The translations under genes and the position numbers were made by a program. Shown here piece by piece: positions 32,271 through 40,605 of a DNA stretch of 64,000 bases. The stretch comes from Pigmentiphaga sp. NML080357 (GTDB taxonomy: Bacteria; Pseudomonadota; Gammaproteobacteria; Burkholderiales; Burkholderiaceae_B): positions 62,001 to 126,000 of the forward strand of contig NZ_NINW01000024.1 in NCBI RefSeq assembly GCF_002188465.1, in the 5' to 3' direction. The notes below the pieces were generated by a model. That model did no database searches, was not told the origin of the DNA, and saw only the letters and a program-made list of their open reading frames with translations. Within the stretch, counting starts at the first letter, position 1, and each line of letters opens with the position of its first letter.

Positions 32271-32954
32271 ATGCCTAGACCCTCGAAGACCTCGCGTTCC
32301 CCTGCCGGCGACGGCGCCGGCCATGATGTTTCCGCGTTGTCGCTGGGCGAACAGGCCTATGTGGCGGTCAAGAAGCTGATCTTGTCGCACGAACTGCGGC
32401 CGGGCGAGCATATCAACGTCGCGCAGTTGTGCGAGCGGCTGGGGCTGGGCCGCAGCCCGGTCCATCTTGCTACCCACCGGCTGGCCCGCGAAGGGCTGGT
32501 GGAGATCCTGCCGCGCAAGGGCATGCTGGTCAAGGCGGAAACCCTGGATGGCTTCCTGGAACTGATCGCGGCGCGGCAACTGGTGGAACCGTTCCTGACG
32601 GGCCTGGCAGTGGACAACATGCGGCCCGAAATCGTCGAACAGTTGCAGGCGCTGGTGGCCACGGGCTGGGAGCGCTATCGCCAGAAGGACCACCAGGGCG
32701 GCATGGAGGTCGACCGGCGTTTCCACCACCTCCTGTACGACACCGCCGGCAACCGCACCCTGGCGGAATTCGCGGCGCTGTTGCTCGATCGTTCCATGCT
32801 GCTGTGGTTCCGGCCCAAGGTCGACGCTGCCGAGCGCGCCAACGTGGCCGAGCTGGAGGACCTGCTGGACTGTATCCGGCGCGGCGACCGCGAAGGGGCC
32901 GTGCGGACCATGGAGGCGCACGTCGGGTCGATCCGAAGGAAGTACCTGGGCTAG
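32271..32954 (+). CDS. GntR family regulator (FCD type)
   Basis: A 227-residue protein. The winged HTH spans about residues 22-90 (LRPGEHINVAQLCERLGLGR, SPVHLATHRLAREGLVEILP), followed by an all-helical FCD ligand domain (ELIAARQLVEPFLTGLAVDN, RRFHHLLYDTAGNRTL with the metal-binding His residues). Likely represses or senses the substrate of the RidA-Bug cassette, whose promoter carries a perfect palindrome. It is the last gene of the cassette, so it may regulate itself. Confidence 0.92.
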   Translation: MPRPSKTSRSPAGDGAGHDVSALSLGEQAYVAVKKLILSHELRPGEHINVAQLCERLGLGRSPVHLATHRLAREGLVEILPRKGMLVKAETLDGFLELIAARQLVEPFLTGLAVDNMRPEIVEQLQALVATGWERYRQKDHQGGMEVDRRFHHLLYDTAGNRTLAEFAALLLDRSMLLWFRPKVDAAERANVAELEDLLDCIRRGDREGAVRTMEAHVGSIRRKYLG

Positions 32955-32968
32955 GGCCGCCAGGAATT

Positions 32969-33001
32969 GCGCGCCGGCAGGCGCGCCCCGAAGGGCTTCG
33001 G
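32969..33001 (+). terminator. Double hairpin after the GntR gene
   Basis: GCGCGCC, loop GGCA, GGCGCGC, followed at once by CCGAAG, GG, CTTCGG. Two stems in a row 15 bp past the stop codon probably end the cassette transcript, though no T-run is visible. Confidence 0.45.
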
Positions 33002-33096
33002 TAACCGAGATGTAACCACTTTTATTCCCGCCTATGTACCTGCGGCCCGGGCCGGCCGGGCGTGTAAACTCCCGGGTTTTGTTTCCACCCGGTTTC

Positions 33097-33837
33097 ATGG
33101 TGCACATGTCCCGGCCCACAGGTGCCAGCGGCCCGGCCTTCGTCCGTCTGCTTGCCCGCCTGGGGGACGTCCACGTTCCCACTCCCCGGCAGGCGCTTGC
33201 CGACCGGCTGAGCCTTTGGCTCGGCTGGACCGACGCCATCGCCTTGTCCGCGGTGCTGAGCGGCAGCGCCAAGACAGCCTCGGCCTGCGCGCCGGCCGCC
33301 GATGGCGCCGAAGAAGAGTGCGCCCGGGTGCGAGCCGAACTGGCCCAGTCCATTGAGCAGGACAGGGTGCTTCGCCCTGTGCGGAGCAACACCCGGCGCG
33401 ATGTGGCCGTATCCGGCGACGTGGACGCCGGCGAGGATTACTCCCGCTATGGCCAGCGCTACATGGCCAAGCAACAGATGATGGAGACGGCCATCGCCGG
33501 GCTGCGGGGGCGATTGCGGACGATGCTGGCGGCGGCGTCGCCCGAGATGGCCCGGCTGGCGGCGGTCGATGCCGTCATGGAGCGGGTGCTGGGCACGCAA
33601 GAGCGCAACCTGCTGGCCTCGGTGCCTTCGCTGCTGGAGGGGCATTTCGGGCGCCTGCGGCGAGCCGCGCGGGCGGCCGCCGCCACGCCGGACGCGGGTC
33701 CGCCCGCGCCGGGCGCCGCTGCCTCCCCGGCCTGGCTGGACGCGTTCCGCAAGGACATGCAAGGCGTCCTGCTGGCCGAACTGGACTTCCGACTACAACC
33801 GGTCGAAGGGCTGCTCGCGGCCCTTCGCGTGAGCTGA
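33097..33837 (+). CDS. DUF3348 family protein, first gene of the motor-like block
   Basis: A 246-residue soluble protein with no signal peptide. I start it at ATG 33097; ATG 33106 is equally possible. The early stretch FVRLLARLGDVHVPTPRQALADRLSLWLGWTDAIALSAVL is the family hallmark. The middle (RYMAKQQMMETAIAGLRGRLR) is helical, and a Pro/Ala-rich linker leads to a C-terminal helix. Function is not known for the family. It is followed 10 bp later by the MotA/ExbB-like gene, and the four genes through 37699 run tightly together, so it is probably a cytoplasmic part of the same machine. Confidence 0.87.
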   Translation: MVHMSRPTGASGPAFVRLLARLGDVHVPTPRQALADRLSLWLGWTDAIALSAVLSGSAKTASACAPAADGAEEECARVRAELAQSIEQDRVLRPVRSNTRRDVAVSGDVDAGEDYSRYGQRYMAKQQMMETAIAGLRGRLRTMLAAASPEMARLAAVDAVMERVLGTQERNLLASVPSLLEGHFGRLRRAARAAAATPDAGPPAPGAAASPAWLDAFRKDMQGVLLAELDFRLQPVEGLLAALRVS

Positions 33838-33847
33838 CCGAGCCTCG

Positions 33848-36433
33848 ATGAGCAGATATCTTCCTTTTGTCGTTTTCTTCGTGGGCCTGGCCGCCGTGGC
33901 CTGGGTCGGCATCGGCTATGTCGGCTCGAACCTGCTGGCGCTGGCGGTGATCCTGCTCATTGCCGCGTTCTATGTGCTGGGCGGCCTGGAGCTGCGGCGC
34001 TTCCACGAAGCGACCGTCTCCCTGGCGAAGGCGGTGGCCGACCTGGATGCCGCGCCGCCGAGCCTGGGCGCCTTCCTGGAGCGGCTGCATCCTTCGCTGC
34101 GCAACGCCGTGCGGCTGCGCGTGGAGGGCGAGCGGGTGGGCTTGCCGGCGCCGGCGCTGACGCCCTATCTGGCGGGGCTGCTGGTGCTGCTGGGAATGCT
34201 GGGCACGTTCCTGGGCATGGTCGCCACCTTGAGAGGGACCGGCGTGGCGCTGGAGAGCGCAACGGACCTCGCGGCCATTCGGGCGTCGCTGGCGGCGCCC
34301 GTCAAGGGACTGGGCTTTGCCTTCGGCACGTCGGTGGCAGGCGTGGCCGCTTCGGCGATGCTGGGGCTGCTTGCCGCGCTGTGCCGTCGCGAGCGGCTGC
34401 AGGCCGGACAGATGCTCGATACACGCATCGCGACCGCGCTGCGTCCTTATTCACTGACCCACCAGCGCGAGGAGTCCTTCAAGCTGCTGCAGCGGCAGGC
34501 CGACATGATGCCGGCGCTGGTGGACCGGCTGCAGGCCATGACCGAGGCGGTGGCGCAGCACAACCAGGCACTGGGCGAGCGTCTGGCGGCAGGCCAGGAG
34601 AGCTTCCACGGGAAGGTCGAGGCCGAGTACCGCCGCCTGGCCGGATCGGTCGAGGCGTGCCTGAAGGAAAGCCTGGCCGAGAGCGCGCGGGTGGCGGGCG
34701 CCACGATCCAGCCGGCGGTCGAGACGGCGATGGCGGGCCTGGCCCGCGAGACGGCCGCGCTGCACGAGACCGTTACCGAAGCGGTGCAGCGGCAGTTGGA
34801 TGCGCTGTCCAGCCGTATCGAGGCCAGCACGGCCACGGTGGCCGATACCTGGGGCGCCGCGCTGGGCGAGCACCGGCAGGCCAGCCAGTCGCTGGCCGGC
34901 GACCTGCGCGCGACCCTCGAGGGGTTTGCCCAGACGTTCGAACAGAAGTCGGCCAGCCTGGTCGACGGCGTGGCGGCCCGCCTGGAATCCACCGTGGACA
35001 AGGTTTCGGAGAATTGGGGGACGGCGCTCGCCGGGCACCAGCGCGCAAGCGAGGCGCTTTCGCAAGACCTGCGCACCGCGTTCGACCGGTTCGCGGAAAC
35101 TTTCGAGCAGCGCTCGGCCGGCATGGTGGAGGGCATCTCCGCGCGCCTGGAGAGCATGGCGGGAGCGGTGTCCGAAGCGTGGAACGCGGCGCTGGCCGGC
35201 CACCAGCACACCAGCGAGGCGCTGGCCGGCGACGTCCGCGCTTCCTTCGACCGGTTCGCGCAAAGTTTCGAACAACGATCGTCCAGCCTGCTGGAAGGCA
35301 TCGCCGCCCGCCTGGACACCACGGCCGGCATGGTCTCGGACGCATGGAATACGGCGCTGGGCGAACATCGGCGGGCGAGCGAGGCCCTGGCGGGCGAGAT
35401 GCGGACATCGTTCGATCGCTTCGCCGCGACCTTCGAGCAGCGTTCGGCGAACCTGGTCGAGAGCGTGGCGGGCCAGCTAGACACCGCGGTCCAAAGCGTG
35501 TCGGGCGCCTGGAACGAGGCGCTCGAGCGGCACGCGCACGTGAGCGGGCAAGTGTCGGAGGACACGCGGCAGGCGCTGGCAGGTGCGGCGGCGACGTTCG
35601 AGCGGCATGCCGTCTCGTTGCTGGATACCGTGGGACAGGCGCATGGCGACCTGCGGACCGAACTGGCGTCGCGCGACGAGGCGCGGCAAGCGGAATGGAC
35701 GCGAGCCCTCGAGACCATGGCCGGATCGCTCCAGCGCGAATGGCAGGAGGCCGGCGCGCGGATCGCCAGCCAGCAGCAGGAAGTCTGCGAGACGCTGGCG
35801 CGCGCTGCCGGCGACATTTCCTCCGAGACCCAGGCCTATGCCCGCGGCACCATTGCCGAGATCGAGCGGCTGGTGCAGACGGCGTCGGAAGCGCCGCGTG
35901 CCGCGGCCGAGGTCATTGCCGAGCTGCGGCAGAAGCTGTCCGACAGCATGGCGCGCGACAACGCCATGCTGGAAGAGCGCGAACGTCTTTTGCAAACCGT
36001 GGGCAGCCTGCTCGACACGGTGAACCATGCCAGTACCGAGCAGCGGGCGGCGGTGGATGCGCTGGTCGGCGCGTCGGCGGACATGCTCGAACGCGTGGGC
36101 GCGCGCTTTACGGAACGGGTCGGCACCGAGACGGGCAGGCTGGAGTCCGTGGCGGCGCACGTTACCGGCAGCGCCGCCGAGGTGGCCAGCCTGGGCGAGG
36201 CCCTGGGCCACGCCGTCAAGTTGTTCAGTGAATCCAACGACAAGCTCATGGAACACCTGCAGCGCATCGAGGGCGCGCTCGACAAGGCCATTGCGCGTAG
36301 CGACGAGCAGCTTGCCTATTATGTGGCCCAGGCCAAGGACGTGATCGACCTGAGCATGATGTCGCAGAAACAGATCGTCGAGGAGCTGCGGCAGCTCGAC
36401 GTCCAACGGGCGCCGGCGGGCGACGCGTCGTAA
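33848..36433 (+). CDS. DUF802 protein: MotA/TolQ/ExbB-like channel with long repeat tail
   Basis: An 861-residue inner-membrane protein. Membrane helices at about 5-22, 26-46, 105-127 and 152-178. The last two (LAGLLVLLGMLGTFLGMVATLRG and GLGFAFGTSVAGVAASAMLGLLAALCR) carry the pattern of MotA/TolQ/ExbB proton-channel domains, including the G-F-G/T-S-V stretch lining the pore. After residue 180 comes a nearly 680-residue coiled-coil tail, including five copies of an exact 55-residue period. ZorA of the Zorya defence system has the same architecture: channel domain plus long tail. The stop overlaps the next gene's start. Suggested role: stator-like motor subunit; function unproven. Confidence 0.88.
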   Translation: MSRYLPFVVFFVGLAAVAWVGIGYVGSNLLALAVILLIAAFYVLGGLELRRFHEATVSLAKAVADLDAAPPSLGAFLERLHPSLRNAVRLRVEGERVGLPAPALTPYLAGLLVLLGMLGTFLGMVATLRGTGVALESATDLAAIRASLAAPVKGLGFAFGTSVAGVAASAMLGLLAALCRRERLQAGQMLDTRIATALRPYSLTHQREESFKLLQRQADMMPALVDRLQAMTEAVAQHNQALGERLAAGQESFHGKVEAEYRRLAGSVEACLKESLAESARVAGATIQPAVETAMAGLARETAALHETVTEAVQRQLDALSSRIEASTATVADTWGAALGEHRQASQSLAGDLRATLEGFAQTFEQKSASLVDGVAARLESTVDKVSENWGTALAGHQRASEALSQDLRTAFDRFAETFEQRSAGMVEGISARLESMAGAVSEAWNAALAGHQHTSEALAGDVRASFDRFAQSFEQRSSSLLEGIAARLDTTAGMVSDAWNTALGEHRRASEALAGEMRTSFDRFAATFEQRSANLVESVAGQLDTAVQSVSGAWNEALERHAHVSGQVSEDTRQALAGAAATFERHAVSLLDTVGQAHGDLRTELASRDEARQAEWTRALETMAGSLQREWQEAGARIASQQQEVCETLARAAGDISSETQAYARGTIAEIERLVQTASEAPRAAAEVIAELRQKLSDSMARDNAMLEERERLLQTVGSLLDTVNHASTEQRAAVDALVGASADMLERVGARFTERVGTETGRLESVAAHVTGSAAEVASLGEALGHAVKLFSESNDKLMEHLQRIEGALDKAIARSDEQLAYYVAQAKDVIDLSMMSQKQIVEELRQLDVQRAPAGDAS
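34839..35635 (+). repeat. Five tandem 165-bp (55-residue) repeats in the channel protein tail
   Basis: A conserved Trp codon falls at 34850, 35015, 35180, 35345 and 35510, exactly 165 bp apart, i.e. W335, W390, W445, W500 and W555. Each unit reads roughly W-x-A-L-x-x-H-x-x-A-S-x-x-L, then F-x-x-F-E-Q-(R/K)-S-x-x-(L/M)-V-x-x-(V/I). 55 is five times 11, the period of a right-handed (hendecad) coiled coil. A sixth weaker copy follows. The units differ in sequence but not in length. Confidence 0.9.
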
Positions 36434-37080
36434 TGGCGAACGAGATCGAATCCGACCTGGAACCGGCCTCGCCGGTATGGGCCGTCTTCGGCGACCTGAT
36501 GTCGGTGATGCTGGGGGCCTTCGTGCTGATCCTCGTAGGGGTGATCGGCTCGCAGATGGAGCTGTCGGTCAAGCTGGAGGAAGAGGTCAAGCGGCGGCAG
36601 GTGGAGGCCCAGCGCCGGCAGGCGCTGGAACATGCGCTGGCGGGACCGCTGGCCGCTGGCCGGGTGACCCTGGTCGACGGGCGTATCGGCATCAGCGGCA
36701 ACGTCCTGTTCGCCCTGAACTCCGATGCCCTGCAGCCGGAGGGCCGGCAGTTGCTCAAGAGCCTGGCCGGACCGCTGGCCGCCTATCTCCAGGCCCGCGA
36801 CGAGATCATCATGGTCAGCGGGTTCACCGACGACAGGCAGATACGCGAAGGCAACCGCCGCTTCGCCGACAACTGGGAGCTGTCGGCCCAGCGCGCCCTG
36901 ACGGTGACGCGCGCCCTGATCGACGAAGGCATTCCTTCGTCGTCGGTGTTTGCCGCGGCGTTCGGTTCCGAGCAGCCCGTCGCCTCGAACGCCGACGCCG
37001 AGGGCCGTTCCAGGAACCGGCGCGTGGAAATCGCGCCCATGCCCCGGTCCTCTCATGCCGGCGCCCAAACCCGTGAATAG
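36433..37080 (+). CDS. MotB/ZorB-like OmpA-family peptidoglycan-binding protein
   Basis: A 215-residue protein. One membrane helix (residues about 15-38: VWAVFGDLMSVMLGAFVLIL) holds D21 near its cytoplasmic end, where MotB, ExbD and ZorB carry the proton-binding Asp. After a linker, an OmpA domain follows: FALNSDALQPEGRQLL, GFTDDRQIREGN, NWELSAQRALTVTRALIDEG and NRRVEI, the diaminopimelate/peptidoglycan contact residues of this fold. Together this is a wall-anchored stator partner for the upstream channel protein. Its ATG overlaps the DUF802 stop. Confidence 0.93.
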   Translation: MANEIESDLEPASPVWAVFGDLMSVMLGAFVLILVGVIGSQMELSVKLEEEVKRRQVEAQRRQALEHALAGPLAAGRVTLVDGRIGISGNVLFALNSDALQPEGRQLLKSLAGPLAAYLQARDEIIMVSGFTDDRQIREGNRRFADNWELSAQRALTVTRALIDEGIPSSSVFAAAFGSEQPVASNADAEGRSRNRRVEIAPMPRSSHAGAQTRE

Positions 37081-37699
37081 CCCGGACGGACCCGACGCGG
37101 CGGCCATGCTGGACGCCTGGCGCGAGCGGGGCGCGCATCGCCTCGACCCGGTGCGGTTCCATTTCATCGAAGCATTGGCCCGGCGCGCGGCCGGCCACAC
37201 CGGGGAAGCCCGGCGCATCCTGGACGAAAGGCTGGCGCGCTTGCTTGCCGCGTACGAGCAGGACGTGGAGAAGGCCGGCGGCCTGGCGGACGGAGGCGAG
37301 CAGGGCGCGGCGATCGACCAGGGGCAGTCATCCGGCGGCGGACTGGCCGAACTCGCGGCGCGCCTGGACGCCAGCCGCGCGGCCGCCGAGGCCGGCGGCG
37401 ACCTGGACGTGCTGGAATATTTCAGGAACCTCTGGGCCAGGCTGCGCGTGGGCAGCGAGCTCAGGCAGGCAATGGAAAACGTGCCCGAGAATGCGGGTCC
37501 GCTCAACTCCCTGCATCTGGTGCATCAATCGCTGATGCTGATGCATGACGTGGCGCCGGAATACCTGCGCCATTTCCTGTCGTATGCCGACGCCCTGTCG
37601 TGGATGGAGCGGATGAGCGGCGCCGACCTGTTGCTGGGCAGGGATGCCTCGCCGCGCGGCGAGGCGCCGAAGAAAGCCGCCAAGGGCCGGTCCGCCTGA
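37055..37699 (+). CDS. DUF2894 family protein, last gene of the motor-like block
   Basis: A 214-residue soluble protein from ATG at 37055, overlapping the end of the OmpA-family gene by 26 bp. ERGAHRLDPVRFHFIEALARRAAGHTGEARRIL and LDVLEYFRNLWARLRVGSELRQAM look like helical family signatures. A glycine-rich linker lies in the middle. The C-terminus is basic (PKKAAKGRSA). Its function is unknown. Tight linkage with the channel and wall-binding genes suggests a cytoplasmic accessory part. Confidence 0.87.
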   Translation: MPAPKPVNSPDGPDAAAMLDAWRERGAHRLDPVRFHFIEALARRAAGHTGEARRILDERLARLLAAYEQDVEKAGGLADGGEQGAAIDQGQSSGGGLAELAARLDASRAAAEAGGDLDVLEYFRNLWARLRVGSELRQAMENVPENAGPLNSLHLVHQSLMLMHDVAPEYLRHFLSYADALSWMERMSGADLLLGRDASPRGEAPKKAAKGRSA

Positions 37700-37827
37700 G
37701 GCGGGCCCGCGCCGAAGCGCGCCGGCCGCGGCGAACTCGTCCGTGGCGGCCGGAAAAGTTCTATGCTTGGCAAGCCGTCCGGCATGAACCATGGTGGCAT
37801 CGTGCCGGCGTATCGGAACACCTCACC

Positions 37828-38583
37828 ATGCCCCTGTTCTACCTACGCAGGCTGACTTCCGTCGAGCGCAGCCCCCAGGCCAACCGCCATCTTGCCTACT
37901 ACCTGGCTTTCGTCGCCGGCGCGGTCAACGCCGGCGGTTTCCTGGCAGTGCAGCAGTACACCTCGCACATGTCCGGCATCCTGTCGTCGATGGCCGATCA
38001 CCTGGCCCTGGGCGCCGTTGCCGTCTTCCTGCAGGGAATGGCCGCGCTGCTATCCTTCGTGCTGGGCGCGGCCACCTCGGCCATGCTGATCAATTTCGGG
38101 CGACGTTCGCGGCTGGCCAGCGAGTTCGCGCTGCCGCTGCTCCTAGAGGGCTTGCTGCTGCTGTGTTTCGGGCTGCTGGGCGGCAACCTCGAGCAGTTCC
38201 GCTGGCTGGCCGTGCCGGCCACGGTCATGCTGCTCTGCTACATCATGGGACTGCAGAACGCCATCATCACCAAGATGTCCCGAGCAGAGATCCGCACCAC
38301 GCACGTGACCGGAATGGTGACCGACATCGGCATCGAGCTCGGCAAACTGTTCTATTGGAACGTGTCTGCCGCGGCCGAGCCGGGGCACTTCGTCCGAGCC
38401 GACCGCAGCAAGCTCAAGATGCTGGGTATGCTGGTGGGGCTGTTCTTCGTGGGGGGTGTGGGCGGGGCGTTGTCGTTCTCCTATTTCGGCTTCGTGTCCA
38501 CCGTGCCGCTGGCGGTACTGCTGGCCGTGCTCGCGGCGATGCCGGTGGTCGACGACCTCCAGGGATACTGGCGCCATCACTGA
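37828..38583 (+). CDS. YoaK/DUF1275 family membrane protein
   Basis: A 251-residue protein with six hydrophobic segments. AYYLAFVAGAVNAGGFLAVQQYTSHMSG and LQNAIITKMSRAEIRTTHVTGMVTDIGIELG match the DUF1275 (YoaK) family, thought to be inner-membrane transporters of unknown substrate. A longer frame upstream lacks family similarity, so ATG at 37828 was chosen. It follows the motor-like block by 128 bp and may or may not belong to it. Confidence 0.9.
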   Translation: MPLFYLRRLTSVERSPQANRHLAYYLAFVAGAVNAGGFLAVQQYTSHMSGILSSMADHLALGAVAVFLQGMAALLSFVLGAATSAMLINFGRRSRLASEFALPLLLEGLLLLCFGLLGGNLEQFRWLAVPATVMLLCYIMGLQNAIITKMSRAEIRTTHVTGMVTDIGIELGKLFYWNVSAAAEPGHFVRADRSKLKMLGMLVGLFFVGGVGGALSFSYFGFVSTVPLAVLLAVLAAMPVVDDLQGYWRHH

Positions 38584-38616
38584 GCCGCGTGGCCGGGCGG
38601 CTGCCGCGCAGGCCGC

Positions 38617-38898
38617 TCAGTGACCGCGCCCCCCGGCGTTTTCCCTGCTGACCATCTTGCTGAACATGCTGTCGGGTTCGTACAAGAGCGCCAGCTGCTT
38701 TTTTTCGAACTCGTCGAAGAACTCGTCCCACGAGATTTCCACCAGCGCATCGTGTTCCGAGTTCGGCGCATCGGGGAACATGATGCGCACGATGCCGACG
38801 TCGCCTCCCTTGTGGGTGCTGCGTACGGCTGCGGGCTTGCCTTGGTGGCGCTCGGCCCATTCGCGGACGGTCTGGTGGTCGGTCGTCGTCTCGGCCAT
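38617..38898 (-). CDS. Small hypothetical protein
   Basis: A 93-residue acidic protein from ATG at 38898, preceded by GAAAGG. Content is polar, with VREWAERHQGKPAAVRSTHKGGD and ISWDEFFDEFEKKQLALLYE. The latter is a stretch found in small cytoplasmic proteins of related bacteria that have no assigned function. No signal peptide, membrane segment or known motif. It converges with the YoaK-like gene. Confidence 0.7.
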   Translation of the reverse strand: MAETTTDHQTVREWAERHQGKPAAVRSTHKGGDVGIVRIMFPDAPNSEHDALVEISWDEFFDEFEKKQLALLYEPDSMFSKMVSRENAGGRGH

Positions 38899-39180
38899 TG
38901 CCTTTCTCCCATGCATGTGCGTTTCCCGGACGGCAGGGCGCCGCCGTCCGCGTTCCTCGAGCAACCGCCGTACCCGCCGCGCACATGCCGGCAACTCACC
39001 AGCGTGCCTATCCCATGGAAGTCGTTGCTCGGCGGTCGAAAGTCTTGCCCGTCCGTTGGGCCGCACGTGGAAGCCTAGCCGTCCGGGGACGCGCTACCTT
39101 CGCGACCGCCGGTCCATGGGTATGGGAATTGCGTTGGGGCCGCCGCGCCTGGCGCCGCCAGGCATCCTGCCGAGGCATTC

Positions 39181-40602
39181 ATGATTCAATCCGATTTTCA
39201 CGGCGTGATTCTGTGCGGCGGATCCGGCTCGAGGCTATGGCCGTTGTCCCGCCAGTTCGCGCCCAAGCAGTTCATCCGCCTGACCGATGAGCGCAGTCTG
39301 CTGCAGCACGCGTTGTTGCGCATGGGGCGCGCGTGCGGGCATCCGCCGGTGCTGGTCTGCAATGAAGCCCACCGTTTCATTGTCGACGAGCAGGCCAGTG
39401 AACTGGGCATGCCGGATATCGAAGTCATCCTGGAACCATGCCAGCGCAACACCGCGCCGGCCATTCTCGCCGCCACGTTGCGGGCCATGCGGCACGGCGA
39501 GGATCCGGTCATGCTCGTGATGCCGTCGGACCAACTGATCGACGACTCCGATGCCTTGGAGGCAAGCTTCGCGGCGGCCCACGAGGCCGCCGATGCAGGG
39601 GCGATCGTGGTGTTCGGCGTGGAGCCAACCGGGCCGGCCGCGGGCTATGGATACATTCAGGCCGATGGCGAGGCTGGGCATGGCACAGTCCGGCCGGTCC
39701 GGTGTTTCGTCGAGAAGCCGGCTCCTGCGCTCGCCGCCCAATTGCTGGGCGACGGCAACTATTACTGGAACAGCGGAATGTTTGTCTTCAAGGCTTCGGT
39801 GCTCGTTGGAGAGTTCGAGGCGAGGGCGCCGGAGTTGCTGTCGCTGGTACGCCAGGCCTTGGCGGATGGCAACGGCAACGACGCGCAGTTCAGGCTGGCG
39901 CGCGGCGCATTTTCTGCTTGTCCTGATATTTCTCTCGACTACGCGGTCATGGAGGGCACCGCCCGGGCCGCCGTCGTGCCGTTGCCGGTGTCATGGAGCG
40001 ACGTCGGCGCATGGGACGCGGTGTGGGCCGCCGTTCCCAAGTCTGCCGAAGGCAATGCCGCAGTCGGCGACGTGCTGCTCGAGGATACGCACAATTGCCT
40101 GGTGCATTCGACCCACCGCCTGGTGGCTTCCATCGGGCTGGAGGACATCATCGTGGTCGAGACTGCGGACGCCGTGCTTGTCGCTCACAAGAATCGTGCG
40201 CAGGAAGTGAAAAGGCTGGTGGAGAAATTCGCCGGCCAGCATCGGTGCGAACTGGAGCATCACCGTGAAGTGAAGCGGCCGTGGGGCGCGTACGATTCCC
40301 TTTGCGAGGGGCCGCGCTACCAGATCAAGCGCATCACCGTGAAACCCGGCGCCAGTCTTTCCACGCAAATGCATCATCATCGCGCGGAACACTGGGTGGT
40401 CGTGTCCGGCACGGCACGCGTGCGTTGCGGCGGCAGGCATTATCTCCTGACCGAGAACCAGTCCACCTACATCCCGCTGGGCGAGGTTCACAGTCTGGAG
40501 AATCCGGGCAAGATACCGCTCGAAGTCATCGAGGTGCAGTCGGGCGCCTACCTGGGCGAGGACGACATTGTGCGCTATGGCGACGCCTACGGCAGGAGCT
40601 GA
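39181..40602 (+). CDS. manC: Mannose-1-phosphate guanylyltransferase / mannose-6-phosphate isomerase
   Basis: A 473-residue bifunctional enzyme. The N-terminal half is a nucleotidyltransferase with GVILCGGSGSRLWPLSRQF followed by APKQF, and FVEKPAPALAAQLL; the C-terminal third is the cupin-type isomerase with HHHRAEHWVVVSGTARV and PLGEVHSLENPGK. It makes GDP-mannose, the precursor for mannose, rhamnose or fucose-type residues of LPS or capsule. It is followed by a GT9 gene 4 bp later. Length fits the bifunctional ManC/AlgA type. Confidence 0.95.
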   Translation: MIQSDFHGVILCGGSGSRLWPLSRQFAPKQFIRLTDERSLLQHALLRMGRACGHPPVLVCNEAHRFIVDEQASELGMPDIEVILEPCQRNTAPAILAATLRAMRHGEDPVMLVMPSDQLIDDSDALEASFAAAHEAADAGAIVVFGVEPTGPAAGYGYIQADGEAGHGTVRPVRCFVEKPAPALAAQLLGDGNYYWNSGMFVFKASVLVGEFEARAPELLSLVRQALADGNGNDAQFRLARGAFSACPDISLDYAVMEGTARAAVVPLPVSWSDVGAWDAVWAAVPKSAEGNAAVGDVLLEDTHNCLVHSTHRLVASIGLEDIIVVETADAVLVAHKNRAQEVKRLVEKFAGQHRCELEHHREVKRPWGAYDSLCEGPRYQIKRITVKPGASLSTQMHHHRAEHWVVVSGTARVRCGGRHYLLTENQSTYIPLGEVHSLENPGKIPLEVIEVQSGAYLGEDDIVRYGDAYGRS

Positions 40603-40605
40603 ACG

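Noticed and set aside
34381-36231. 616-residue alternative frame in the motor protein gene
   Set aside because: Runs over the 165-bp repeats because a repeat whose length is a multiple of three keeps every frame open; the DUF802 frame has the membrane domains and overlaps neighbours correctly.
33848-37080. Calling the channel and OmpA pair Zorya ZorAB
   Set aside because: ZorC, ZorD or ZorE partners are absent and the flanking genes are DUF3348 and DUF2894; the similarity is in architecture only.
38899-39180. Possible small gene between the hypothetical protein and manC
   Set aside because: Frames here lack ribosome sites and similarity; treated as intergenic.
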